A stretch of DNA of 15,566 nucleotides. Origin: JBCDBW01 sp039182965. GTDB taxonomy: Bacteria > Verrucomicrobiota > Verrucomicrobiia > Verrucomicrobiales > DEV007. Below are positions 1-7,114 of this stretch, in pieces (the stretch's first letter is position 1; every line of letters starts with the position of its first letter). The notes beneath the pieces were generated by a model that did not search any database, was not told the origin of the DNA, and worked only from the letters and a program-made list of their open reading frames with translations. The stretch lies in assembly GCA_039182965.1 (NCBI GenBank), contig JBCDBW010000104.1, positions 1-15,566 on the forward strand. Direction: 5' to 3'. Position numbers and translations under genes: made by a program.

Positions 1-31
1 GGGGAGGGGGGGCGTGTGTATTGGGTTTGGC

Positions 32-99
32 GGGGGTGGGGGTGGTGGGATTGGTAGGGGGTTTGTGTGGGGTAAGGCCGGGGTTTGGGGTGGGGGGGG
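32..99 (+). other. Two adjacent G-quadruplex-type G-tract motifs
   Basis: The first set of four G-runs spans 32-61 (runs at 32-36, 38-42, 47-49 and 57-61, with loops of 1, 4 and 7). The second spans 69-99 (runs at 69-72, 80-83, 87-90 and 92-99, with loops of 7, 3 and 1). Both fit the usual G3+N1-7 pattern. They overlie the expected start of dtd, where the family's conserved N-terminus cannot be read. Whether they fold is unknown. They could also mark a region prone to sequencing or assembly error. Confidence 0.5.
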
Positions 100-518
100 T
101 GACCGTGGAAGGGCGGGTGAGGGGTGAGATCGGAGCAGGATATGTTATTTTGTTAGGGATTGAGAAGCGGGATGAGGAGGATGATGTGGATTGGTTAGTG
201 CGTAAGATTTTGGGTATGCGAATTTTTGGGGACGAGGAGGGATTGATGAATCGGTCGTTGGTGGATTTGGGAGGGGCGGTATTGGTGGTGAGTCAGTTTA
301 CCTTGCATGCGCGGGTGAAGAAGGGGACGCGTCCGTCTTTTGAGAAAGCGGCGCGTCCCGAGCAGGCGGTGCCGTTGTATGAGCGATTTTTGGAAGTGAT
401 GCGGGGGGAGCTGGGGGCGGGGCGGGTGGCGTCGGGGGAGTTTGGGGCGATGATGAAGGTGGCGTTGGTGAATGATGGGCCGGTGACGATTGTGATGGAT
501 TCGCGGGAGCGAGAGTGA
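63..518 (+). CDS. dtd: D-aminoacyl-tRNA deacylase
   Basis: The enzyme hydrolyses D-aminoacyl-tRNAs (and mischarged glycyl-tRNA-Ala) in the cytoplasm, recycling tRNA and keeping D-residues out of proteins. From VTVEG onward the match to the family is clear: GEIGAG, LLGIEK, RIFGDEEG, the catalytic-pocket motif VSQFTL, RPSF, and the C-terminal NDGPVT, which carries the Gly-cisPro motif. The length (151 residues from TTG 63) is close to the 145 or so usual for the family. The start is uncertain. The family normally opens with about 12 residues of the form MxAVVQRVxxAS, and none of that is readable in any frame. TTG 63 gives the right length; TTG 21 gives a longer Gly/Val-rich leader that looks non-coding, and the frame stays open to the window edge. 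No convincing ribosome binding site is visible. The identity is secure; the first 12 or so residues are not. Confidence 0.85.
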   Translation: MCGVRPGFGVGGVTVEGRVRGEIGAGYVILLGIEKRDEEDDVDWLVRKILGMRIFGDEEGLMNRSLVDLGGAVLVVSQFTLHARVKKGTRPSFEKAARPEQAVPLYERFLEVMRGELGAGRVASGEFGAMMKVALVNDGPVTIVMDSRERE

Positions 519-519
519 G

Positions 520-558
520 CGCGCGGATGCGCGAATTTTGAATGTTGAATGTTGAATT
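520..558 (+). repeat. Repeat A, copy 1: GC hairpin plus TTGAATG heptamers
   Basis: A 5-bp hairpin (CGCGC 520-524, loop GGAT, GCGCG 529-533) is followed by AATT and then 7-base units TTGAATG (538-544), TTGAATG (545-551) and TTGAATT (552-558). Positions 521-550 match 734-763 at 29 of 30 bases. It starts just after the dtd stop codon, so the hairpin plus AATTTT could act as a weak terminator for dtd. Confidence 0.8.
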
Positions 559-566
559 GATGGGGA

Positions 567-590
567 GTTGCGCAGTCGCGCAGTTACGCA
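567..590 (+). repeat. 8-base tandem repeat (GTTGCGCA type)
   Basis: Three contiguous octamers: GTTGCGCA (567-574), GTCGCGCA (575-582) and GTTACGCA (583-590). They lie 8 bases after repeat A copy 1. No second copy is seen in the window. Confidence 0.7.
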
Positions 591-670
591 GGGGGAGGAG
601 GCACAGGAGTAGGCCTGTGGGCGATTGGGAATCAGTTGGTTGGTGGGGGGGGCGGGTTTTGACCGCAGAT

Positions 671-708
671 GACGCCGACAATGGCGTCCGCGACCGCGGG
701 CTTTTTTT
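671..708 (+). terminator. Possible Rho-independent terminator
   Basis: A perfect 6-bp stem GACGCC/GGCGTC (671-676 and 683-688, loop of six) adjoins a second 4-bp stem CCGC/GCGG (688-691 and 696-699, loop GACC). This is followed by GC and seven T residues (702-708). Orientation suits rightward transcription from dtd, about 150 bases upstream. The second stem is short, so strength is doubtful. The segment from 660 also resembles a dispersed GACCGCAGATGACGC-type repeat that I recall from related genomes. Confidence 0.4.
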
Positions 709-732
709 GGGTTTTGTTGGCAGTAAAGGGAG

Positions 733-764
733 TGCGCGGACGCGCGAATTTTGAATGTTGAATT
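733..764 (+). repeat. Repeat A, copy 2: GC hairpin plus TTGAATG heptamers
   Basis: The hairpin has GCGC arms (734-737 and 742-745) with loop GGAC, plus a T-G closing pair. It is followed by AATT, TTGAATG (751-757) and TTGAATT (758-764). It differs from copy 1 at one base in 30 (734-763 against 521-550) and has one heptamer fewer. Confidence 0.8.
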
Positions 765-794
765 TGGAGGCAGGGGAGGGGAGGCCTGGCGGCC

Positions 795-836
795 AATTAG
801 GAATTAGGAATTAGGAATTAGGAAATAGGAATTTGG
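795..836 (+). repeat. Repeat B, copy 1: AATTAGG heptamer array
   Basis: Six contiguous 7-base units: AATTAGG four times (795-822), then AAATAGG (823-829) and AATTTGG (830-836). This is an exact 7-base period in an otherwise G-rich stretch. A degenerate second array of the same type lies between grpE and dnaJ (8310-8344). Confidence 0.9.
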
Positions 837-980
837 AGGCAGGGAGGCAGGAGTTGGGAAGATGGATGGTGGGAGGAAGATTGGTTGGTTGGGTGGCGAT
901 GCTCGGGGGAGCGGCTCCTTAGGGATAGGTCGCCTTGCCTGTCGTGGGAGACGAGTAAAGACCGAAGCGGAGGCTTGCGC

Positions 981-2084
981 TTATTTGCGGATGCGCATGG
1001 CGGAGCCGCATTGGGGGCAGCGGAACCAGCCGAAGAGAAGGCCGTGGAGAGCCATGGAGCCGATGTAGCCGAAGCCGAAGAGTTGGTGAGCTTTTTCGTG
1101 CTTATGGGATTTTTGAGGGATAAGGACATTGGAGCCGCAGACGCGGCAGAACACTTTCGAGGAGAAAACGACGTAGAGGAGAGCGAAGAGGACGAGGAGG
1201 GCGGGAATCGCGGCGAAGTAGAGCATGTATTGGTTGAAGTAGATGAGGACGATCGGGGTGCCGACGAGCATGATGATGACGAGGATGCGTGTTGCGAGGG
1301 CGACCATGAACCCAATGGTGGTGGCTGCTGGGTTGGAGACTTTGAGGCCGCGTCGGGCGCGTTTAGGAAGGTCTTCGCTGGAAGCGGCAATGCGTGCGCT
1401 TGTTTCAGTGGGGAGCCGAGACTTTGAACGAAGGCCGGAGTGGTGGCCGCCGAGATTTTGGTCTTCTTCTGGGCCTTCTGTGGTCGTCTTGGAGGGACCG
1501 GATTTGGGCCGCTCAGACACGGACGATTGGAAGGCGAGTGGGTTGATGGGGCGATCGGGTTTTTCGAAGCGCTTGCGGCGGGAGCCGGTTTCGGGAAGAG
1601 TATCATCATTGGCCGGGGCGGGCTCGAGGATGGGGGCCTCCGACGCTTGTTCGTATGCTTCGAGCCAGGCCTCATCGTCGAGACCGACGAGCAGGGTGGC
1701 GCGGCCGGTATTGGTGACTTCCGGGGCGTCGTTTTCTACAGGCCGTGGTGGTTCGGTTGTTTCTCGGGGTCCGCTGGTGGCGCGTGGGGGTGGTTCGGGG
1801 TCGGGTTCCTCCGGAGGCGGTCCTTCGGCCTCTGGATTGGCGTCGTCAGAGTCGGAGCCAGGATCGGGAGAGGCGAGGTTCTGCGCCTGTTCGATCCACG
1901 ACTCGATCTCGTCGATAGGTGGAAGTTCATCGACGAGTTGGGCGTCCTCATTGGATTGGTAGAGGCGCGCGTAGAGGCCGCCGACGTTTTCTGTGGCCAA
2001 GTCTTCGGGGGTGGCGACATTGGCGGCTGCGAGGAGTGCGGCGACGGGTTCGTCGATCCCGGGAATGTCTGTCAAGGGGGGCAC
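981..2084 (-). CDS. Unknown membrane protein: HhH-like start, two membrane segments, CxxC/CxxC end
   Basis: I do not recognise this 367-residue protein. Residues 1-50 (LTDIPGIDEPVAALLAAANVATPEDLA and what follows) look like a helix-hairpin-helix unit of the DUF4332 kind, a fold that usually contacts nucleic acid. Residues 65-255 are low-complexity, rich in Pro, Glu, Ser and Arg, acidic first and basic later, and probably disordered. Two hydrophobic segments follow around 260-310. A C-terminal tail then carries CRVC (Cys313, Cys316) and CPQC (Cys356, Cys359), a likely zinc-binding pair. The start is a GTG 23 bases after the valS stop, so the two are probably cotranscribed. The frame stays open upstream, but no ATG is seen. 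Coding bias (C/A at third positions) matches valS. A tail-anchored soluble domain is an inference only. Confidence 0.8.
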   Translation of the reverse strand: MPPLTDIPGIDEPVAALLAAANVATPEDLATENVGGLYARLYQSNEDAQLVDELPPIDEIESWIEQAQNLASPDPGSDSDDANPEAEGPPPEEPDPEPPPRATSGPRETTEPPRPVENDAPEVTNTGRATLLVGLDDEAWLEAYEQASEAPILEPAPANDDTLPETGSRRKRFEKPDRPINPLAFQSSVSERPKSGPSKTTTEGPEEDQNLGGHHSGLRSKSRLPTETSARIAASSEDLPKRARRGLKVSNPAATTIGFMVALATRILVIIMLVGTPIVLIYFNQYMLYFAAIPALLVLFALLYVVFSSKVFCRVCGSNVLIPQKSHKHEKAHQLFGFGYIGSMALHGLLFGWFRCPQCGSAMRIRK

Positions 2085-2107
2085 ACGTTTTTTGCGTTGA
2101 GAGTCTG

Positions 2108-4855
2108 TTAGTGGAGGCTGGTGATCATGGCGTTGAGCTGCTCCCGTTTTTCGGTCCAGGAAGCGAGGTCGGCACGGGCTTTGGTGACGGCTTCGGGTTT
2201 GGCTCGTTCCACAAAGTTAGGGTTGTTGAGTTTGGCCTGAGCTTTTGAGAATTCTTTTTCGACTTTTGCGAGTTCGTTATTGAGGCGCGATTTTTCCGCT
2301 TCAACATCGATGAGGCCTTCGAGAGGCATGAAGAGCTGGCCGATGGGCGTAAGGGCGCTGGGCGTTCCCTTGTCGGCTTGGAAAGATGGATCGGTGGCGA
2401 TTTCCTTTGCCCCGGTGAGGAGGGCGAGGGTGCTCAGTTCTTGTTCGGACCAGGGAGCGGTTTCGGTGGATGGGATGATGAAGCGAATATTTTTGTTGGC
2501 GGCGACGTTGTATTCGGCCTTGAGGTTGCGGAGGACGCGGGCGGACTGGTAAATCGCTTCCACTTGTTGGCGGGCTTGATCTGGGTTAGGACAGCGATCG
2601 GCGATCGCAGGGACAGCAGAATCACCAACGGCAGGGGTGAGCATGAGGAAATCGTTGCCGTTTCCGTATCCCATCTTTTCCCAGAGTTCTTCAGTGATGT
2701 GGGGCATGAAGGGGTGGAGATGTTGGAGGAAGCGACTGAGGACCGTATCCATGACGGTCAGTGTGGCGGTCTTGCGTTTGGGATCGGCGTCTGGTTTGAA
2801 GTTGTTTTTGACGGCTTCGAGATACCAGTCGCAATAATTGGACCAGAAGAATTCGTAGAGAAGCTGGCCGACGTCGTTGAAGCGGTAGTTGGTATAAGCG
2901 GTTTCGAGATTGGTGGCGAGGTCGTCGAGTTTGGCGAGGATGTCGAGATCGTAGATGGATAGACTAGCGGTTAGCAGTTGGCTGTTAGCGGTTAGCTCTT
3001 GATTGTCGCCTACCATTTGGCGGTATCGGGCGGCGTTCCAGAGTTTGTTGGCGAAGTTACGGCCTTCTTCGATTTGTTTTTCATCGAAGCGGACATCGGT
3101 GCCGAGGGGGGCGATGCGCATGAGACCGAAGCGGAGGCCATCGGCGCCGTATTTGGCGATGAGGTCGAGGGGGTCGGGTGAATTGCCGAGGGATTTGGAC
3201 ATTTTGCGGCCCTGGATATCGCGGATGAGGGCGGTGAAGAAAACGTTTTTGAAGGGGAGTTCTTTTTTGTATTCGAAGCCGGCCATGATCATGCGGGCGA
3301 CCCAGAAGAAAATGATGTCGGGACCGGTGACGAGGTCGGAGGTGGGATAAAAGCACCGCGAGGTTGCATCGGGATTATTTTCGGGGTCGAGGTGTTGATC
3401 GACAGTCTCCATTGTGGCGAAGGGCCAGAGCCATGAGGAGAACCAAGTGTCGAGGACGTCGTCGTCTTGGACCCAATTTTCGGGATCGGTGGGAGGTTCA
3501 GTGGAAACGTGAAGGTCCGCGGCATGAGACGAGTCGAGGGATTCGGCGTTTTTGAGGGCGCCGGCTTTCTCTTTTTGATACCAGACGGGGACGCGGTGGC
3601 CCCACCAGAGTTGTCGAGAGATGCACCAGTCCTGGATATTTTCCATCCAGTGGAGGTAGGTTTTGCGCCAGCGTTCGGGGCGCATGACGATGTTGTTATG
3701 GGCGACTGCGTCGGTGGCTTCTTTGACGGAGGGGTATTTGAGGAACCACTGCATGGAGAGGCGTGGTTCGATGGGGACGTGGCCGCGCTCGGAGAAGCCG
3801 ACAGTGTTTTCGTAGTCGTCGACTTTGTCGAGGAGCCCCATGGATTCGAGTTTTTCGGTGGCTTTGTCGCGGGCTTCGAAGCGGTCGAGGCCGTCGAGGT
3901 CGGGGCATTCGGGGCAATTGATGCGGCCATCGGGGTGGAGGACATCGATGATCTCGAGATTGGCGCGGAGGCCGATTTCGTAGTCGGCTTTATCGTGGGC
4001 GGGGGTGACTTTGAGCACGCCGGTGCCGAACTCGGGGTCGATGTGTTCATCGGCGATGATGGGGATTTCCGTTTCGGGGAAGGGGCGGACGGCGGTTTTC
4101 CCCACGAGGTCGGCGTATCGTTTGTCGTTTGGGTTTACGGCGACGGCGGTGTCGCCCATGAGTGTTTCGGGTCTGGTGGTGGCGATTTCCACGAAGCGTC
4201 CCGGTTCACCGGCGACGGCGTAGCGCATGTAGTAGAGTTTTGATTTTTGCGGAGTGGGGATGACCTCTTCGTCGGAGATGGCGGTTAGGGTTTTGGGGCA
4301 CCAGTTGACCATGCGTTTACCGCGGTAAATGAGTCCTTTGTTGAAGAGGTCGACGAAGACGTGTTGGACCCACTTGATGTATTCGGGGTCCATAGTGAAG
4401 CGCTCGCGCGACCAGTCACAGGAGCAGCCGAGGCGTTTGAGTTGTTTGATGATGGTGTCGCCTTTTTACTCTTTCCAATACCAGACGCGTTTAAGGAATT
4501 TTTCGCGGCCGAGGTCGTGGCGGGAGAGTTTTTCGTGTTTTTTCAGTTCGCGTTCGACGACGGCCTGGGTGGCGATCCCGGCGTGGTCGGTGCCGGGGAG
4601 CCAAAGGACGGGCTGGCCATTTTGGCGGGCGCGGCGGGCGAGAATATCCTGGATCGTGTTATTGAGGACGTGGCCGAGGTGGAGGACGCCGGTGACGTTA
4701 GGAGGGGGGATGACGATGGAATAGGGTGCTTGGGAATTGGGGATATTTTCGGCGCCGCGGAAGGCGTTCGAATCGAGCCAGCGAGCATACCATTTTTCTT
4801 CGACGGCGGTGGGCTCGTAGGCTTTGGAGATTTCTTCTGAGTTTGAATCGGGCAT
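2108..4855 (-). CDS. valS: Valine--tRNA ligase, interrupted by one in-frame TAA
   Basis: Class Ia synthetase that charges tRNA-Val in the cytoplasm. The frame runs 915 codons from ATG 4855 and all landmarks are in order: PPPNVTGVLHLGH with the HIGH-type motif at residues 59-62, GTDHAGIATQ, the editing-domain motif TTRPETLMGDTAV, the KMSKS loop at 551-555, the anticodon-binding domain with FFWSNYCDWYLE, and a C-terminal coiled-coil arm after VEAEKSRLNNELAKVEKEF. Codon 130 (4466-4468) is TAA, between WYWKE and KGDTIIKQLKRLG. Both flanks are in the same frame and match the family, so this is a point nonsense change and not a frameshift. It splits the gene into 129-residue and up to 761-residue parts (next ATG at 4393), separating HIGH from KMSKS. 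A repeat array is read through at residues about 620-631. No other synthetase for valine is visible in the window. Confidence 0.93.
2965..2999 (+). repeat. Repeat C, copy 1: heptamer array inside valS
   Basis: Five contiguous 7-base units on the + strand: TAGCGGT, TAGCAGT, TGGCTGT, TAGCGGT and TAGCTCT. The array is read through in valS, giving roughly ELTANSQLLTAS at residues 620-631. This falls in the variable linker between the KLWNAAR motif and the anticodon-binding domain. A five-unit copy of the same family lies at 7080-7114. Confidence 0.88.
4466..4468 (-). other. In-frame TAA inside valS (codon 130)
   Basis: The minus-strand codons read GAG TAA AAA GGC GAC ACC. In family members as I recall them the stretch is WKE-x-(Y/S/H)-G-(G/D/N)-T, where x is usually Gln, Lys or Glu. 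A single change such as CAA to TAA would produce the stop. TAA also ends valS itself, dnaJ and other genes here, so codon reassignment is not supported. Confidence 0.9.
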
Positions 4856-5169
4856 TTTTTGGAGGGGCCAATATCTTGGAGGGGCGAGGGAAAGTAAAGG
4901 GTGGGGTTGGGTGCCAGCGCTGCTGTGCCCGGAAGGGAGGGGTCGGTTTTTATTGTTAGAGATAGGAAGATGGCGAGGGGCCGGTGTGGGATAGGTGTGG
5001 GATAGGGTGCATTGGGGACGGGTGGGTGTTGGTGAGGAATGAGGGGTGAGGATTTCGGGGGGTGGAAGGGGGTCTGAGGGATGAGGCGTTCGATCACGGG
5101 CAGGATGCCCGTGGCACTGGGATTGAAAAGTGAGGGGGGTTTGCTATCGTGTGCGGCCATGGAATTATC
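4856..5169. other. Divergent intergenic region between valS and the amidase gene
   Basis: This 314-base gap separates two divergent genes, so promoters for both should lie here. I could not place a convincing -35/-10 pair for either. It holds an 11-base tandem duplication, GGTGTGGGATA, at 4983-4993 and 4994-5004, and the palindromic repeat at 5095-5113. No SD-like sequence precedes valS. Confidence 0.6.
5095..5113. repeat. Palindromic dispersed repeat (TGILPV type), intact copy
   Basis: CACGGGCA, spacer GGA and TGCCCGTG form a perfect 8-bp inverted repeat. On the minus strand it would translate as TGILPVIE, a string I recall from many spurious Verrucomicrobiota and Planctomycetota proteins. 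Nineteen bases (5090-5108) are identical to 14470-14488. Confidence 0.75.
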
Positions 5170-6210
5170 ATGATTGCGACCGGGAGAGCGAGATCAGCGG
5201 GAATGGGATGGTGGCTGCGGGGGACGGTCATGATGGGGGTGGTGTGGTTTTGTTTTCTGGACCGGGAGGCTTTGGGGTTTGAGTGGGATGTGGTGACGTA
5301 TCAGAACCGGGACTATGTGTCGGCCGAGAACATCCATGAGTTTTATCGGTTCCAGACCTTGGAAGAAGAGGGCAGCGACATTGTGTTTCGGGCGCCGACC
5401 TTGGAGATGCGGGCGACGAAGGGGCGGGACGACTTGTACATCAACAAAATTCGGTTCATTTTGAGTTATCCAGTTTTGGTGCATGAGGGGAAGACCATGT
5501 TTTCGCGATTGGATGTGGTGAAGTTGATTGATCCGGTGTTGCGGCCGGAGTATATCGCCGAGCGGGGTGACATCACGACGGTGATACTAGATCCAGGTCA
5601 TGGGGGTCATGATTCGGGGGCGACGAGTACTTACGGTCGGGAGAAAGACCTGGCGTTGGCGATGGCGAAGCAGCTTAAGAGCGAGTTGGTGGCGCGTGGG
5701 TTCAAGGTGGAGATGACGCGGGACACGGACAAGTTTTTGACACTGAATGAGCGAGTTCAGATCGCGAATCGGATTCCGAATGCGTTATTTGTTAGTGTGC
5801 ATTTCAATTATGGGAATCGGTCGGCGAAGGGGATTGAGACGTATGCGTTGTCTCCGCAGGGGACTTCGTCGGCTTATGGGGCGCGGTCGACGGACAACTT
5901 GAGTTTTCAGGGCAACGGGCGGGACTCGGAGAACATCGCACTGGCGACGGCGATACACGCGAGCGTGTTGCACCAAGTGAAGGAGCATCAGGAAGTTTTG
6001 GGCCAAGAGGCGCCGGTTGATCGTGGGATTAAGCGGGCGCGTTGGGCGGTGTTACGGGGGATTAACAAGCCGGCGATTTTGTTTGAGAGCGGTTTTCTCA
6101 CGCATCCGGTGGAGGGGAAACTTTGCGCGTCGTCGACGTATCGCGGGGTGATGGCGAATGCGATTGCGGACGCGGTGGTGAATTATCGCAAGGCGTTGAC
6201 GGAGCGGTAG
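5170..6210 (+). CDS. N-acetylmuramoyl-L-alanine amidase (Amidase_3)
   Basis: Exported zinc amidase that cuts the bond between N-acetylmuramic acid and L-alanine in peptidoglycan, as used in cell separation and wall turnover. From ATG 5170 the protein has 346 residues. Residues 12-35 form a basic-then-hydrophobic export segment. Residues 40-130 form a small domain with copper-amine-oxidase-N-like features (NRDYVSAENIHEFY, then SRLDVVKLIDPVL). Amidase_3 occupies about 136-345. The expected ligands are visible: His144 in DPGHGG, Glu158 in GREKDL and His211 in VSVHFN, with catalytic Glu306 in FESGFL. A GTG at 5149 adds seven residues; I prefer ATG 5170, which leaves a more usual signal peptide. 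The gene stands alone, divergent from valS and convergent with rsmE. I see no SPOR, LysM or other wall-binding module. Confidence 0.92.
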   Translation: MIATGRARSAGMGWWLRGTVMMGVVWFCFLDREALGFEWDVVTYQNRDYVSAENIHEFYRFQTLEEEGSDIVFRAPTLEMRATKGRDDLYINKIRFILSYPVLVHEGKTMFSRLDVVKLIDPVLRPEYIAERGDITTVILDPGHGGHDSGATSTYGREKDLALAMAKQLKSELVARGFKVEMTRDTDKFLTLNERVQIANRIPNALFVSVHFNYGNRSAKGIETYALSPQGTSSAYGARSTDNLSFQGNGRDSENIALATAIHASVLHQVKEHQEVLGQEAPVDRGIKRARWAVLRGINKPAILFESGFLTHPVEGKLCASSTYRGVMANAIADAVVNYRKALTER

Positions 6211-6298
6211 CACGCGTGGCGCTTGAGACCTGGAAGCGTCGTTGGCGGGGGCTCTCGTGGTTCGCCCCTTGCTGGGGATCCGGAGGAACGTCCCTACT

Positions 6299-7075
6299 TT
6301 ATTGGGCGGAGGGGGAGTGGAAGAGTTCGTATCCGAGGATGGAGAGGGCGTGGAAGGCGGCGGTTTCGGTGCGGAGGATAATGGGGCCCAGGGAGAGAGG
6401 CTGACAGCCGGAGGTGCGGGCGAGGTTGTATTCGGCGGGAGTGAAGTCGCCTTCGGGGCCGATGAGGATCACGGCGGTCTCGGGGCGATCGGGTCCATGG
6501 AGATCGTGGTATTCCGCTAGGATTTCCTTGAGGTGTCGGGTGCCCGGGGTGAGGGAGGCGATGAGGAGGAGGGTACGCGGTTGGTTTGAGAAGAGTTTTA
6601 GGGCGGCCCCGAGGGTCTGAGGAGGGGCAAGTACGGGGAGCCAATTTTGGCCGGATTGCTTGCAGGCCTCGATGGCGGTGCGCTGCCATTTGTTTTGTTT
6701 GGTCTTGGCTTCGGCGGGGTCGAGTTGGACGATGGTGCGTTCGGAGAGGATGGGAAGGATGGTGTGGGCGCCGAGCTCGGTGGCTTTTTGGACGATGAGA
6801 TCCATGTTTTTTCCTTTGGGGATGGCTTGGCCGAGGACGAGTTTAAGGGGGAGGGGATCGGTGCGGGTGGAGTTGAGGGTATTGAGCGTGGGTTGTTTGT
6901 CGTCGACGGCGGCGATTTCGGCGGTGGCTTCGTGTCCTTGACCGTTAAAGGCGACGAGTCTTTCGCCGGGAGTGAGGCGGAGGGCGGAGAGGGCGTGCTT
7001 GGCTTCGTCCTGAGGGAGGATGAGGGCATCGGGGTTCCAGGATTGCGGTGGGATGTAGAAGCGCGGGAGGGACAC
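6299..7075 (-). CDS. rsmE: 16S rRNA (uracil-1498-N3)-methyltransferase
   Basis: SPOUT-class enzyme that methylates U1498 of 16S rRNA using S-adenosylmethionine. The 258-residue protein has an N-terminal PUA-like part (HALSALRLTPGERLVAFNGQG), then PKGKNMDLIVQKATELG at 86-102, EACKQSG at 136-142, the SAM-binding knot motif LIGPEGDFT with GPEGD at 206-210, and LGPIILRTETAA with LRTETA at 234-239. Length and motif order are normal. The start is GTG at 7075, chosen because SLPRFYIPP matches the family's usual opening. It follows dnaJ by 38 bases, and most of that gap is a heptamer repeat array. Linkage of rsmE to dnaJ, often next to prmA, is common in bacteria, so cotranscription with the chaperone genes is likely. 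Confidence 0.93.
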   Translation of the reverse strand: MSLPRFYIPPQSWNPDALILPQDEAKHALSALRLTPGERLVAFNGQGHEATAEIAAVDDKQPTLNTLNSTRTDPLPLKLVLGQAIPKGKNMDLIVQKATELGAHTILPILSERTIVQLDPAEAKTKQNKWQRTAIEACKQSGQNWLPVLAPPQTLGAALKLFSNQPRTLLLIASLTPGTRHLKEILAEYHDLHGPDRPETAVILIGPEGDFTPAEYNLARTSGCQPLSLGPIILRTETAAFHALSILGYELFHSPSAQ

Positions 7076-7079
7076 TTTT

Positions 7080-7114
7080 TAGCGTTTAGCGGTGAGCAGG
7101 TAGCGATTAGCTTT
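7080..7114 (+). repeat. Repeat C, copy 2: heptamer array between dnaJ and rsmE
   Basis: Five contiguous 7-base units on the + strand: TAGCGTT, TAGCGGT, GAGCAGG, TAGCGAT and TAGCTTT. Unit number and unit order (variant middle unit, last unit TAGCTYT) match the copy inside valS. The array overlaps the last base of the dnaJ stop codon and ends 4 bases before the rsmE start codon. Confidence 0.88.

Larger units (their letters stand above)
519..980. other. Gene-free stretch packed with short repeats
   Basis: No credible gene lies between dtd and the end of the leftward unknown gene; the open frames here are repeat translations or shadows. The stretch holds two copies of a hairpin-plus-AT-tail repeat (520-558 and 733-764), an 8-base tandem repeat (567-590), a terminator-like hairpin with a T-run (671-708), and a heptamer array (795-836). 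A 15-base direct repeat beginning AATTTGGAGG occurs at 761-775 and again at 830-844. From 845 to 980 I see only G-rich, purine-rich sequence with no clear signal. Confidence 0.7.

Noticed and set aside
542..754. Small open frames in the repeat-rich region
   Set aside because: They are translations of repeats A and the octamer set, on either strand, with no independent coding signal.
795..836. CRISPR array
   Set aside because: Units are 7 bases and contiguous, with no spacers and no cas genes nearby.
818..1675. 285-codon leftward open frame overlapping the unknown membrane protein gene
   Set aside because: Composition is almost wholly Ser/Pro/Lys with no domain, and it overlaps a frame with clear membrane segments and Cys pairs. 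It is a shadow produced by C-rich minus-strand codons.
3467..4243. 258-codon rightward open frame opposite valS
   Set aside because: Gly/Val/Asp/Phe-rich shadow directly antisense to conserved ValRS motifs. The other long antisense frames (6647-7432, 7544-8197, 9037-9792 and 9808-10482) have the same character and the same explanation.
4393..4468. Frameshift or intein-like interruption as the cause of the valS split
   Set aside because: Both parts are in the same frame and the bridging residues KGDTIIKQLKRLGCSCDWSRERFT fit the family, so only one codon is abnormal.
4466..4468. Reassignment of UAA to an amino acid
   Set aside because: TAA ends several intact genes in this window (valS, dnaJ, the STAS gene, the glycosidase gene) at family-typical lengths.
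6211..6298. Bidirectional terminator between the amidase gene and rsmE
   Set aside because: Only a weak GGGGC/GCCCC pairing with a long loop and no T-run was found.
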